64,000 nt of DNA from Plasmodiophora brassicae (Eukaryota; Endomyxa: Phytomyxea; Phytomyxea; Plasmodiophorida). Positions within the stretch are counted from its first letter, which is position 1; each line of letters starts with the position of its first letter. The notes below the pieces were generated by a model. It did no database searches, had not been told where the DNA came from, and was given only the letters and a program-made list of their open reading frames with translations. Where the stretch lies: contig CP145414.1 of the NCBI GenBank assembly GCA_036867785.1, positions 992,001 through 1,056,000 of the forward strand. The letters are read 5' to 3'. Made by a program: the position numbers and the translations under genes. Below, in pieces: positions 10,663 to 23,100 of this stretch.

Positions 10663-11349
10663 TCAGGGACCGCCTTCTATATCTTCTGATGCAGAAAACG
10701 CTACAGAGACGCATATATCAGGACGATCAGCGATTACAGACAAGCTAACGTACCACAAGACGATTCCTCCGACAAGAGCAAAGACAATACATACCGCTCC
10801 GATAATGACCTGGAGAGGTGACAGTCCCCACCAGATTTCATCATTTCTATCGGGACGGCGTAAACTGTCCGCTGCAGAAAATTCCCGGCCAAACGGTGTG
10901 CGATCCTCCTGGACGACACCGGGTGCCGTTTGAGTGCTTGCTGATGGTGCGGATTCAGGCGCGGCCTGCGATAATCGGGTCAATCAGCGTACACAGGTTG
11001 ACAGTGCATGTGATACCGTTGACGCAGATCTTTGTCTCGGTTGTTCAAAATCATCCTCTGTTTCCTCGGTGCCGCTGGCTATAGAGAAACTAGGCGCGGA
11101 CTCTCCCGTCGGTGATGGGGGTTCAGGGAGCGGCGCTTCCTCAGCAGTAATGAAGGCAATCAATCGTTTAGCCGCAAGCTTGCAGATCTTCAGAGCGTCT
11201 GTACTGACGCGGCAAGCCTGCTCGCAGATCGTGAATCGGGGCAGCCTAAAGTAGTTACCAATCGTGCAACACAGTACCTCCGTGTCATCCTTATTCCGAC
11301 TGAAAGGGGATGTCATTCGAAGCCGTTTGACTACCTGTTTGATCGTCAT
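10663..11349 (-). CDS. Tail-anchored membrane protein, unknown (Sec61-beta-like topology)
   Basis: Two exons joined by a GT-AG intron of about 51 nt near 10960-11010 (donor gtatca, acceptor tcgcag). The N-terminal part is polar with a Cys-containing helical stretch, the middle is Ser/Pro/Glu-rich, and one strongly hydrophobic segment near the C terminus (GLSPLQVIIGAVCIVFALVG) is followed by about 35 residues. The shape recalls Sec61-beta (disordered head, GL-x-P-x2-V, single tail anchor), and the gene is divergently placed close to SEC63, but the head is longer than in Sec61-beta and identity is low. I therefore leave it unnamed. Confidence 0.5.
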
Positions 11350-11572
11350 AAGAGGAACACGTTTGCCGTGAAGGCGATCATCAAAGAATGCACCCCTAAG
11401 CAGGTGTTGTTAGAAAAATCGATGGACATACCACGAGAAAGGGACACACTTGGCCAAGAGTGTTACGGCCGACCTATACTGTTCGTTAGCGAGCGCAAGA
11501 TACAGCGGCGCGCCGTTGAACGCATTCTTGTTCGCGTTCTGATGCAGCATGGTGTCAAACTAGGATGACATA

Positions 11573-12355
11573 TTACCATGTTATTCTCAGGTTCATTCCC
11601 TCAATTACGAATCGCTGACCTACCAGGTTCTTTTGCGGCATTCCCGTTGCCGATGCAACGCACAGGGCAAATTCAGGAACTGGCCCGTGCGTGCCTCCTT
11701 TGATGGCATCGTAGAAGTGGTAGTTTTGCTGAAGCAGGGCGTAGAAAAGCGCTTGTTGCTGGACATGGTACGTCGGATTCGATGCAGGGCCGCTCAGGTT
11801 CGATTCAATGGATTTGTAAGTCTTTTGATCGCCTATGTAGGCAGCCAGACCGGCCACTGAGCTTCGAGGTATGTCCAGGAAGTCGCCTCGTGTGATGATA
11901 TACTCGATATCGGTCTTGTTCAACGGAAGCGGCGAGTATACCAGGGATTGACTGTCGATGAGCACGGTGGACAGCGGCGGGCTCATAAGCGTAGTCCATG
12001 TGTCTCCGTCGTTGAACAACCCATGGGGTCTAGCGATACCTCTCGCCTCGTCGTCGCCAAGTTTGGCAATCAGGTCCGCAGCGCTCAGCGTCTGTTCCGT
12101 ATGTACAACGCGGACGGCCACCATGAGGACGACAGCGGAAAGCCCCCATCGCACCGTCTGCCATCGATGGGATCGAAACCGGCGGTGGCCCTCCAAGTCC
12201 ATGCGCAAAAGAGATTGGACGAATGCGCTCATCGACAAAGGCACATAGCAGTCGACGAGCGCGCCCTCCTTGCCCGATCGACTTGGCGTATGGCAGGGGG
12301 AGGGGGCACAAAAATTTTCGTTCAACGCGACGCCGTTACCCTGGCGACGTGACAA
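11573..12355 (-). CDS. Unknown type II membrane or secreted protein
   Basis: Open frame of 260 codons. The most natural start is the internal ATG at 12232, which gives about 219 aa. A hydrophobic segment (WGLSAVVLMVAVRVV) sits about 30 residues in, as a signal anchor, followed by a soluble region without introns: SLVYSPLPLNKTDIEYIITRG, then IPRSSVAGLAAYIGDQ, and a Tyr/Gln-rich helix (YHVQQQALFYALLQQNYHFY). No family was recognised. It is divergently transcribed from the metallophosphoesterase downstream. Confidence 0.5.
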   Translation of the reverse strand: MSRRQGNGVALNENFCAPSPCHTPSRSGKEGALVDCYVPLSMSAFVQSLLRMDLEGHRRFRSHRWQTVRWGLSAVVLMVAVRVVHTEQTLSAADLIAKLGDDEARGIARPHGLFNDGDTWTTLMSPPLSTVLIDSQSLVYSPLPLNKTDIEYIITRGDFLDIPRSSVAGLAAYIGDQKTYKSIESNLSGPASNPTYHVQQQALFYALLQQNYHFYDAIKGGTHGPVPEFALCVASATGMPQKNLVGQRFVIEGMNLRITW

Positions 12356-12568
12356 AGGTACGTCGTCCGTGGCAAGTATTCACAGCCAATGTCGTCGAAC
12401 AACGTCCATCCAACGCAGCCTATTAATAAGTTCTGGCACAAGCGCATCGTTGGGGATCCGACAGACGCATGCCAACCGGAACTGCGTCGTCGCCAATTTG
12501 CCAACCCTTCGTGGACGCCATACCAGGGGGCGTTTGACCAGAAATCAGTTACGCAGAAATATCTGCCG

Positions 12569-13703
12569 ATGGCGCTGGTACTCGTCGTTGCTATGTGCGT
12601 CGTCGCCGGAACGGTGGCTGGTGACGAATCCCGGTCGCCTCTTCAGTTTGATAGAAACGGCAGGTTCCGCATTCTGCAGTTGACTGATTTGCACTTTGGA
12701 GAAGCGCCTGATAAGGCGTGGGGCCCTCTTCAGGATGTGATGTCGATGCAGAACATGGTGGCGCTGATTGAGATGGAACGTCCCGATCTGGTGGTGCTGT
12801 CGGGTGACCAGGTCACCGGAAACAACATCAACGGCAACGCTACGGCGTACCATGGACAAATTGTACGCGTTCTTGAAAGGCATGGTGTGAAATGGGCACT
12901 GGTGTTCGGCAACCATGACGATGCCCCGCTAGAAGGACATGTCGTTGGTGAGCGCTTTCCGACGACAACGCGGGCGGAATTGATGAGGTTCGACCGTACA
13001 TTTCGGGGGTCTTATTCACAATTCGGGCCGTCGTCGGTTCGGGGCGTCAGCAACTATCTCTTGCCAATCGCTGACTCCAAGGGCGCTACCAGAGCTGTCC
13101 TGTACATGCTTGATTCAGGAGGAGGATCGTTGGATATAGCTGTCGATTATTCCCAAGTCGACTGGTTTGAGAGCGCGTCACGACGACAGGGTCTGCAAGC
13201 GGCTCCTGGTTTGTTATTTCTGCACGTCCCACTACCCATTGTCCGTCGCGTCTGGAACGAGGAGAGGTGGCGTTGCGAGGGATTCAAAGACGACGGAATA
13301 GATGTGGTCAGAACTAGGTCACCTACTGTATCGCGCACAGTGAGACGACTTACCGCACATGGTCTTACAGATTCGTGATGACCGAGGCGCTCGATCTCTC
13401 ATCAGTGCAATATTTCGGCTGCAGTCGATAAGAGGCGTCATATATGGGCACGATCATGGTAACGATATGTGCTGTCGGGTGAAGCAGACGGATTTCTGTT
13501 TTGGAAGGCATTCTGGATACGGAGGTTATGGCAACTGGACTCGAGGCGGCCGCGTGATACAGTTGAGTCTGAGCGACGACCCGAGAACGGGCTGGACTGG
13601 CAGTACATGGATTCGCATGGAGAATGGAACTACTACGGGCGAACGACAGCTCCCTGGGCAATACGCCCTCCAGCATGACAACAGGGCAGATGTTTCTGCT
13701 TGA
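12569..13703 (+). CDS. Secreted calcineurin-like metallophosphoesterase (purple acid phosphatase 29 type)
   Basis: A signal peptide (MALVLVVAMCVVAGTVAG) is followed by the metallophosphoesterase motifs in order: QLTDLHFGE, VVLSGDQVTG, VFGNHDD, LFLHVPLP and, in exon 2, GVIYGHDHGNDMCC. The trailing signature FCFGRHSGYGGYGNW and GRVIQL is typical of the fungal/plant PAP29-like group. A single intron at 13307-13370 (64 nt, phase 0) separates the exons. An in-frame ATG upstream at 12389 would add 60 polar residues. The ATG at 12569 is preferred because it puts the signal peptide at the N terminus. All metal ligands seem present, so it should be an active phosphatase, probably extracellular or vacuolar. 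Confidence 0.85.
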
Positions 13704-13880
13704 CTGGCTGAGCGTTTCCATAAATTGCTGCCCAAGGCGTGCACGTCCCGTAATCATTGAGCTGTATCAGTGCCGAGCGAGACGTTTTCGGAAAAATTCA
13801 CCGCATCGAGGTGGATCGAGGGACACGGCGTCCCAGAAAATTGGGGTCATCAAAATCGCGTGTAGAGGGGGGTCTGGGTG

Positions 13881-15536
13881 ATGGCGATGCTGGGTCGTCA
13901 GGCGGGACGTTCGTGGGCGCGACGTCTGCTGTCGTCGCATGGGCCGACGGCCGGGGTTGCTAACGATGCGTCCCCAGCGGCATTCCTGCAGTATCCGCAG
14001 GCAGAGCTGTCGACACTGAAGAACGGTGTTCGCGTTGTTTCCGAGGTCTGGCGGGTTAGGCGGGTGGCAGCGAACGGTCGTACTCACCTGAATGTGGGCA
14101 GACGTCAGCGAAGCATTCCGGAACTGTCCTAATCGGCATTCGTGCTGGGTCCAGGGATGAGGGCCCTGACGAGCATGGCGTTGCGAACTTCGTTAACGGC
14201 ATGCTGCTGCGCGGGTCCCCCAAGCTTGCGAAGGGGAGCCTTGCCAAGGAGATCGAGAACATTGGCGCGACTCTCGGCGTCGAGACTGACCGTGAGCTGA
14301 CGATATACTACGGCCGCGTCCACAATAAGAAGCACGTACCTCGCTTGGTGGAAATTATGGCGGACACCTTGCAGGTACGGCAATTCAGCATCAAGTATTG
14401 TTGGCACTAGCTCACGCCGACGTTGCCAGCATTCACTTGAGGTGGAGGGTGCCGTCGAAGAAGAACGTCGTCGCCAGTTGAAACGTTCGCAGAACGCCGC
14501 GCAGTCCGTTTCCAACCTCGTTCTCGATCGTCTTCACGAGGCCGCGTATCGTGAACAGGTCCTGGGTCGCACCGTGGTCGGAGCCGAGGAACAAATTCGT
14601 GGCATCGACCTGAGTCGCCTCCGCGCCTTCCGCGATGCCCATCATACGGGAGATCGTGTCGTCGTCTCGGGAACCGGATGTATTCTTCATGACGAACTCG
14701 CGAGTCTGGCTGAGAAGCACTTTTCCTTCATTCCTGAGGGGTCATACTCGAACACTGCGGAGCCTGTAACGTTCATTGGTGGCGAAACGAGGGAGCGCCA
14801 GGATGACATCGGCAAGGGCCATTTCGCTATTGGCTACTCTACTGGAGGTCTGCATTCGCCAGACACCGTCGCCCTGCGCTACTTGACAACTCTTCTGGGC
14901 CACTACGATGCTGCCCAGCACGATCCGTCACTGGCCCCCCTGACACATTTCTCACACTCCAACCTGATTACGAACTGCACCAAGGCTGGATGTGTCGACA
15001 GGATAGTCCCGTTCAATTTCGATTACGCAGACACGGGACTCTGGGGCATCTACGTTCAAGGTGGACCTTTCGACATGAATGAGGTATTTCAAAGTCGACA
15101 TTGCTGCCTTGATTAATGTCGACCTTAAACTGCCGCAGGCTGCTTACCAAGTGACGAACGAGATCACGCGCCTGTGCTACGAGCTGGATGATGCACAGGT
15201 TGAAATGGCTCGTCATACCATTAAGACCGAGTACTTTACTGCTGCCTCCAACGGCCTTGCTACTGCCGATCGTGCAGCGCGTGAAGTCCTCAACTACGGA
15301 CGACGAATTCACCCGGCCGAATTTGTCAATCGCGTCGACGCCTGCGAGACGGACGATATTCTGGAGTGCTCTGGGCGTTTGTTGCAAGATGTCGACGTTG
15401 TCGTGAGCGCCTATGGTGCTGTTTATGAGGTTTGTCCAGGACGTTGTGATCGAGCAACTTGCAATTATAGTAATCGACATTGCAGTTCCCGGACTACAAC
15501 CACGTTCGCCGCCGTACCTACTGGAACCGCTACTGA
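13881..15536 (+). CDS. Mitochondrial processing peptidase beta / bc1 core-1-like subunit without zinc motif
   Basis: Five exons with introns at 14046-14113, 14375-14429, 15084-15138 and 15430-15485 give a 473-aa protein in perfect frame. The N terminus is an Arg/Ser-rich mitochondrial presequence, followed by QYPQAELSTLKNGVRVVSE, GSRDEGPDEHGVANFVNGM, the second M16-type half, and the typical end FPDYNHVRRRTYWNRY. The overall match is to the M16B pair formed by MPP-beta and the cytochrome bc1 core 1 protein. In MPP-beta the zinc site is HFLEH. Here the equivalent reads ANFVN, so the peptidase cannot bind zinc in the usual way. This suggests a structural core-1 subunit of complex III rather than the catalytic peptidase. 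Confidence 0.85.
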
Positions 15537-15869
15537 CCCAGGGCCGGTTGCCCAGGAAATACACAACGGAAAGATTCACCGCCATCAAACGGCACCTCAA
15601 GTGAGCAGCCAACGCTCCACCGTTTTGAGCGGCGAGACGTATTCGAAAAACAACTGTCCTTCGCGCGCCTATCGTGTGAATTGAAGCCGCTTCCTGTGAC
15701 GGTGAAGCAGAACTGGTAACGCGTTATGTATTATTGTAACAGCGAATGGACACAGCTGCTTCGGACGAATGAGAAACATGGACGAGAGGACAGGGCATCA
15801 CGAGAGAGGGCGGCGCTCGAGCGAAATAATATATGAATGCACGACGGAATGATATCCAGGTCGAACAGA
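15537..15869. other. Convergent 3' flanks, no gene seen
   Basis: This 333-bp gap between two convergent genes contains only short frames. An AT-rich run near 15720-15740 and another at 15825-15840 may carry 3' end signals. Confidence 0.4.
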
Positions 15870-16514
15870 CTAGCAGTGCATGGACTGGCCCTCACCGGCG
15901 ACTTTCCCAGGAGTGACCGTTCCAGCCATCTCCGTGCGACACCGTTTCCTGGCGGGCGCGTCTTGTCTGGTGAGGTTCAGCAGAATGGCGGCCGCCTTCC
16001 ATACATCATCTTCTGACATACTGTTGGCGTCGCCGTCAACAACCTGAAGATCGGAGCTCCGCTTCATGACCAGATCGACCGGGTTGTCCTCTCCGCATCT
16101 TGCGATCTCGACAGCAAAGTACCCGTTGCCTCCGTACACGACGTTGCCCACCTCGCCGACAAACTTGCCCGCCATAATCCGTACCCGAGACCCAATCAGC
16201 TTCGGCCCCGATGATTTCGCCGATGTTCTTGGCGGCTTCGGGACACCGGGCGTATCGTCGCCGAGACGTCGTGCAGTTCTATGCAGGTCGGCGTTGTAGA
16301 GTTCAACCTGGGTGACTTGCTTGTTGACGATATCGTCAGTGCCGACCTTGACGCGGAACTTGCCGTTCGCGAATCCGATAATCTCGCCAACGTGGCCGAC
16401 GAAGCGGCCCTTCCGGATGAAGACGACCTGGTTCATCCATGGCGCCAGTGCATCCCGCATGGCGACGTCGTCGACAGACATGGGCGTGGCTCTTCCGTTA
16501 GCTGGATCAACCAC
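15870..16514 (-). CDS. Protein with two KOW-type SH3-like domains
   Basis: Intronless, 214 aa. Two similar segments, about residues 27-62 (VFIRKGRFVGHVGEIIGF) and 110-145 (RVRIMAGKFVGEVGNVVYGG), each have the KOW pattern of basic residue, G-x-x-G, E/N-hydrophobic and a following beta strand. KOW domains bind RNA or proteins in NusG/Spt5 and ribosomal proteins. A linker with PKPPRTSAKSSGPK separates them, and the C terminus has a basic RKRCRTE stretch, suggesting a nuclear protein. It is too short for Spt5 and lacks an NGN domain. The partner is unknown. Confidence 0.6.
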   Translation of the reverse strand: MVDPANGRATPMSVDDVAMRDALAPWMNQVVFIRKGRFVGHVGEIIGFANGKFRVKVGTDDIVNKQVTQVELYNADLHRTARRLGDDTPGVPKPPRTSAKSSGPKLIGSRVRIMAGKFVGEVGNVVYGGNGYFAVEIARCGEDNPVDLVMKRSSDLQVVDGDANSMSEDDVWKAAAILLNLTRQDAPARKRCRTEMAGTVTPGKVAGEGQSMHC

Positions 16515-17152
16515 CGCGTCAGCCGTCTTGCCGCCCAGGTCTGAACGCGATGATTATCTGACAGCAGCCCAGAAGCGTACCCGCGATCGTCAATTCCGAC
16601 CCGTGAAGTCGATCAGCAGAGTAAGCTAGTCCCAGTAGCCAGTGCCGCTGGGGCTAGTTCTTGCCCAACTCGATCGGGACAGGGGTACCCGCGCAGCGGT
16701 CCCGTTAGATCGTCCGGAACGGAGCCGATCACTGCACAACTGCACCCGGACCAAAAATGATGGCCAGAGACCCTGCAGCCGTGCAGCGATGGGTAGTGCG
16801 TGTGGAGGGCCGCAGACCCAGGAAGATGTCCGACGGACTATGGGATGGCGCGCCGGACGGTGCCCGAATTGGATGCCGAGTCACGCACGCTCGCCGCGCT
16901 CGGGACGTCGCCATCTGCTGTCCGGCCCCCAATGTCCGGCGGTTTGCAGAGCATCCCCTGCGTACACCGATCCGTATTATGGGCTCGACCTGTTATGTCT
17001 GTAAACGCCAATGTTGTCGTCAACGATGTTCATGAGCAAAATGTGTCGGAAGCGGGATGCGGCTGCGTCGTCCCGGGTGTGCCTGGCACTGATAGCCTGG
17101 CTGGCAGTACAACACACCGGGTTGCGGTGATGGCGTGAGTGACGGCGCCTGC
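16515..17152. other. Divergent promoter region
   Basis: A 638-bp region between the divergent KOW and GAF genes. Several short overlapping frames occur, none with recognisable protein content. It probably contains both promoters and the 5' leader of the GAF gene. Confidence 0.4.
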
Positions 17153-20100
17153 ATGCGAAGGTATCAAAGCGGGGCGGCGGGCGGCGACGATGGCGCCGAC
17201 CAGTGGCGCGACATGTTTGCCCGCCTGACGGAGCAGATCACGCGCGATACCGACGCAGACGTTCGCGCCATCCTGCAAGGCGTCCCCGCCGCACCCACCG
17301 GACGACCAGCTGTCCAGGACGTCAAAGAACAACAACCAGTTGCCGCTGACGTCAAGAATCCAGCACCAGATGCTGAGGTCGAACGCTTGCGGGCTGAGGT
17401 CGCTTCGTTGACCCAGGAACTTGCCATGCGAAATGAAGAGGTCGCAGAGCGTAGCGATGAGCTGGCGGCACGCTCCAACGATCTTGCCTTGTGCAGGGCT
17501 GAGCTCGCGTCGCGCAACGCTGAGCTCGAGTCGTGCACCGCACGACTCGCCCTGCATTCCCAGGAACTGGAACAGGAGCGGACGCTACGCCAGGAGCTCC
17601 AATCGACTTTGGAGGACCAGTTGGCTTCGTTATCCGGCAGGAAGGCTGAAGAGGGCCTGGAGGTCCAGAAACTGACGCAGAGGTTCCGCTCCGTTCTTCA
17701 ACTGTTCGCGTTCGCCTGCTCCTGGACAATGTCCGAGAGCGAGCGCAATCTGGAGGAGCACCTTCGTGCCGTCGTCAACTGCGACAAACTCGTTGTCCAC
17801 GATGTCTCTGGGAAGCGCCTGCGAAACTGTGCTGCTGAAGTACAGCAGGCTGTAAAGGCGGGCCGCATGGTGCAGTCGTCGGACGGCGACATCGCGGTTC
17901 CCATTGTGGAATCGGGAGGAATGCAGTGCCGCCGTGTCATCCAAGCTGGCGGCCTAACTGACGCCACTGGCGTTGAGGTTACAACGGCAATCGCGGGAGT
18001 TCTTGGTTTACGCGTTGCCGCATTGGCAAGTCGTGAGAAAGCCACGACCTTGTCCGAACGCTGCGAATCTCTGTTGGTTAGTAACAAACGCTTCTTCCGA
18101 TCTCGCATAGCTTCTCAAGTGATTGCTACAGGCTATGATCAGCGTTATCGGAAACATAGAGTCCGACCGTGCTAGTAAGCCTGTGCTCTGGACTAAGACT
18201 GGACTACGCTGTACTTACTATCGCGACAGGCGTTCCTTCTGTTTTGAACTGGGCTCAACGTGAGCTCCAATTGGTCCTGAAATGCCAGTCGTGTCGGATT
18301 TGGCTCATTGATGAAGGGAACAAGGAGCTGTACTCGTTTGAAGGTCCAGATGATTCCGAGCATCGCGAACCTTCTGGTACGGGCATTGTCGGTTCCGTTC
18401 AGGTGACGAAGCAGCACGTCATGCACAACGACACCCTGACACAGCATCCGCTGTTCCATGGCTCCATCGACGCGCCGGACGGTATTGATGGCATGAAGTG
18501 TTCCGCGATTCTATGTGTTCCCGTGATGGAATCCACCGAAGGCGGCGAAATCCATGCCGTTATCCAGTTTGTAAACAAGCAGGGCGATGCACCTTTCACT
18601 CCTGCGGACCACGAGCTCGCCCTGATCTTCTGTCATCGGCTATGCAGTGCACTTCGTCGTGAGAAGAGGGCTCAAGAGTCATACAGCGGGCTAGTCAAGG
18701 ACTTGACGGAGTCCAATCGCGACAGAGACGTTTGGCGGTCACGGCTGAACGCCTATGAGTCACTTGTCAAGCTCTTCGACGCGGACGCCCTTGAGCTATA
18801 TCCTGGCAACTTCACGGCCCGCGTCAACGATGCACTTATGGAAGCTCTGGGAGCAGACGTTGTTGCGCTCGGCGCTGTGATGCCCCGTAACCTTCTACCG
18901 TTCAAACTGGAACGTGTGGACAAGATCTCCCAGTCCGGGGCTTTCCGACTGCTCTGTAAGCAAACGATCGACACTGGCGCCATTGCTTCAAGGGAAAATG
19001 TTCGCGTCGCCAAACTGAACCAGCCGCTTGTGCTGATATGCGGTCCTATGTAAGTCCACGCTATGTCGCTCTGCGCCATGTCACTTACTGTTTTCACTGA
19101 TTAGGTTCGATTCGTTGGGACGGGTGACTGCCACCGTACTGGTGGGCGTCAAATCGTCCAAATACGGGCCACATACCATTTCGATACTGTCGTTATTCAC
19201 GACGCTATGTGGGGCGTTCCTTGATCGCAAACATTGTCAGCTGAGCGCCGCCGCGGCTCGCATTCCCGATGTCAGCGGTCCCGATCCTCCAGACAATGCG
19301 TTCAGTTCATCATACCGGGCGCCCACGAGCGATGCGCTAGAGATTGATGGCATCCCGAGAGCACCGGCCCCTGGTCCATCCGGTGACCTGCTCTGGGACG
19401 AGGACATGCGCGAATCGTCACATGAAAACTCTTCAAGAAGCTCCATCGCTGACGGGATCGATGGCGGTGATTCTCTGTCGGATCAGGCGAAGCCAACGGG
19501 CCTGGAGTTGACGTCTACGGGCAGCGGGTCCGTCTCGGCCTGGAGAGAATGGATGAACAGCGTCGACAACCCTGCCAGTGACAATGAAGACGAATCTCCG
19601 TTGCCATCCAGCGCCGAAGCACGCCTCAAAAGCTTCGCTCTGCTTCACGCCGGCTCGACAACGAACGTGTTCCAGCAGCCACCATCGCGACCCGCTGAGT
19701 CGTTTTCAAAGGGATCGAACCTGGAACGAGTGCCTTCCGGGAAAGTTGATACGATCGGGCGTTCGGCTCCGCTCCCTGCACCAACCCTCGGGCGTACAGT
19801 GTCGGTCCCGCCGGCGCTGGAACGAGGAAATTCCCAACGCGGTAGTACCCGTGTACTGAAGAGACAGGCAAGCGAGACGGGAATCGGTACCCGTCTAAAC
19901 GCTGGGTCGAACCCGAGCTCGTCCACAGAATCGTCCTTCAGAAAGCGGAGATTGTCGAAGCGCTTTGACATTGACGAAGCGAATGCGGTCCTTGCCGCGC
20001 TGTACATTGAGACCGACGACATTGTCGACATTGTCGAGTTCACCGGAGGCGACATCGAATACGTCCACCCGGACGCTAACGAAGTCAAGGATCAGGTCCC

Positions 20101-23100
20101 CGACCTACCGCAGAACATCGTCTTGCCGATACAACGCCACCATCAGCGGATCATCTCTCTGGATCGGAAGATGCCGTTCGATTTCCACATCGGGAGAGTG
20201 TCTGAGGCGAGCATTGAGGACCTGGAACCGTCCCCTAGCAGCAGTCCCCGAGCCGGCGGTGGCGACGTCCTCGCATTTGCGCCAACCAAATCGCGGTCAC
20301 CTTCTGCATCAACAACATCTTCGCAACGATCCCGGCCCTCGCGACATGCTAGCGCCACAACGAGAAAGAAAGTATTTCAGGCCCACTCAGCGCACGCCAG
20401 CGTACAGCACGAAGATCTCGCTCCGCACGTCCACACTGGGCCACTGGCTCCCCAAGCATCAGCCCCGGCAGTCTCCACATTTACTGCCGGTAGAAAGGCC
20501 AATGACGCTCTTGCATCTGCTGAGGCCGAGATGGAAGAGTTCTTCAGGTTAACGCAAATTCTCGCAACACCTGTCGAAATCCCTTCTGCCTCACCTGACA
20601 AGCCTCTGACGATGGTCATCGCAGAAGGGGCCTTGCTGGCGCTATCTGTTGTCTTGTCGCAGACCGAAGAATTCCAGGTGACATGGATCAATCTGGATAA
20701 CGCTTGAGTTCACGTCTGACGTTCATGGGAACAGGTTCGCATAGGCTCTGAGTGGTTCACCTGGGACGCGGCTAACGATACGGCCGTACTGACGAAAACC
20801 CCAAGTATGGCATCCTCTGCAATGGTGTCACCTCGTGGTGTTTATGTGAGCTTTCGCTATGCAGAACGCATTGCGCCAATGCTCTTAGAGCACCTATCAT
20901 CGCCTTCGTTATCTTCATGGAAAGGAGAGATTCATGCCTTTATCTCGCCTCCTAAAACCTTCTCTCGCGTGGAAGAAGCCGGTACGGTTAATTCTGTCAC
21001 TGCATCCATGAGAATGTTGATTCGTTTCATTCAGGTTTTAGGGGAGTTGCGTCTCGCCTGAACATGGTTCTGGCGTACCAGTCCTTAATACAGGACCTGA
21101 AAAGCACCGTTGAAAACGATTCCAAGGAGAACGTCCGTCTGCAAGGCCAGCTGCAAGTGTCAAATTCTCTCATCGAGTGCATGCGGACCGCGACGCTCTC
21201 CAGCGGCCTGCATATGATGTTCTCCAACGAGACCTGCCCTCTCGTAACGCCATCGACGCAGCCGATCCTCTGCGTACTCTTACGTGCGGCTACGTTGTGC
21301 TTAGGCAAAGATGGTGAATGCCGAGTTCGCACAACTCTGGCTGTTCGATCAGACGTGCGCTGAACTGTGGACCGCCGTTCATGACGTCGTTGGAGGAACC
21401 CTTAGGACCTACCGTTTCCCAATCGATAGGCCCAGCATTCTTACCCAGGCCGCCGTTTCAAGGTCTCATTTTCATGCGCCCATGTGTGTGGCTCTGCTAA
21501 GTGGAGTGCCAGGGTGACCGTCAACTATTTCGAAGGGGATCAGAACATTCATTTCAGCGACGACATTGATGGTGGGTGTTCGGGAACAAGGTACAGTACC
21601 CGGCCACATTCAATTCTGTGCTGCGCGATTGGGAACGATACCGAGGTAAAGGCTGCTGCTTTTGCTTTCTTGACGTGGTGAATCCCTAAACTACGATTGT
21701 AAGGGCGTTCTCGGTGTTGTGCGCGTGGTCAACCATTTGGATCCTGATTGTAGCGGGCAACGGACGCGCTTCACGATTGCCGACCAGAGGTTCCTCGAGG
21801 CATTCTGCATTCTGCTTCTCGATATGGTGCGAGCTCATCGAAACGCAATGAAACTGCAAGACCGGTAGTAGCTGACCGCCTTTGCGTTCATCATTAGTCT
21901 TCTAAAGTTGTTTGGAACGCAGACTGGACCCGGCTATCAAGCTGTCTAAGAGCGAGCGACAAGCCAGACAGCGAATGCAAGTGCTCCTGTCCGCTCAAAT
22001 TGGGCGGCTTGCGAAAATCACGAAGCAGGCCGACAACCTTGGCGAGGGGGTTAAACAGTGTGCCGCCCTGGTGGCAGTGCTGCGAACGATTGCCGATTCT
22101 GACGCTCATCGTGTCCGTTCTGCGCTTGAAAGTACCGGTGGATTACTGTGGAGACGTCTGGGCAATTTCGTCTACTTTGCCGTGTTCGCTTACTCGCAGA
22201 CGTGCATTTCTCACACGGATCTGCGGTCGTTGGATTCCATCCCTTCCGACACTGGCGGTGGTCAGTAATGGGTCCAACGCATCTGTCATTGGGTGATATT
22301 TATTCTGTTTGCAGTGCTTTATGAGTTGGTTGATCACATTGGCACCGCCAACGAATCCGTTGACGAAGTTATTGGAGTATCGGATGTGAAGGCGGCCTTG
22401 GGTTTCGAGCCGCCCAGCGGCAGAGAGCGATGGCGTGTTCTCGGGTATCCTGTTGTTGAGACGAACCGCTCTGTGGGGGCAGTCTGCATCCTTCTCAAAG
22501 ATCCAGATGAAGACTTGAGCGCCAGCCATGACGAGCAGATGCTCCTGTTTCGCGGCATTCTGAGCATGTGGCTCAGCAGCCATACCCAGATCTGTCGCCA
22601 GAAACATGAACTGTCCAACGTCAATGAGGACAGTGGGCGGGTTCGCTCCGAGAATGACCGTTTGCACTCGACCTTGGGCCGATTCAGGCACGGCTTATCA
22701 GTGGCAGTCGACCTCCTATCTGGACCGGACACCGAGCTCGATTCCGTAGTCACCAATGGCCTCCATCAAATGGTCTCGAGCTCCATCGCCATAACGCGTC
22801 GCATGGATCTGCTGACAGACTCCAACACCTTCCGACTCTCCAATCGAAACAGACCCGCAATCCAGGAGCTTTTCCCCGAGATCAACCTCGGCGACGCGTT
22901 CGTGTTCGCCAAGTCGTCATGCTTTCTCAAGAACGGCACCGACAGCGTTATCGTTGTTGCAGCGCGGCCGCACCTTGATTACAAAGAGGACGAACTGGAA
23001 GTGATGAACGCCATCACTGTCGTGTACGTGGCTGCACTGGAGTGTTCCGACCGGTGCCGGAAGCAAATCGAATGCGATCGTCTGCTTCAGCAAGCGACAG

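Noticed and set aside
21240-21320. Apparent 27-28-nt introns in the GAF gene, and similar ones near 10960 and 45940
   Set aside because: In each case a different GT donor upstream gives a normal 50-60-nt intron and keeps the frame, so no class of ultra-short introns is needed.
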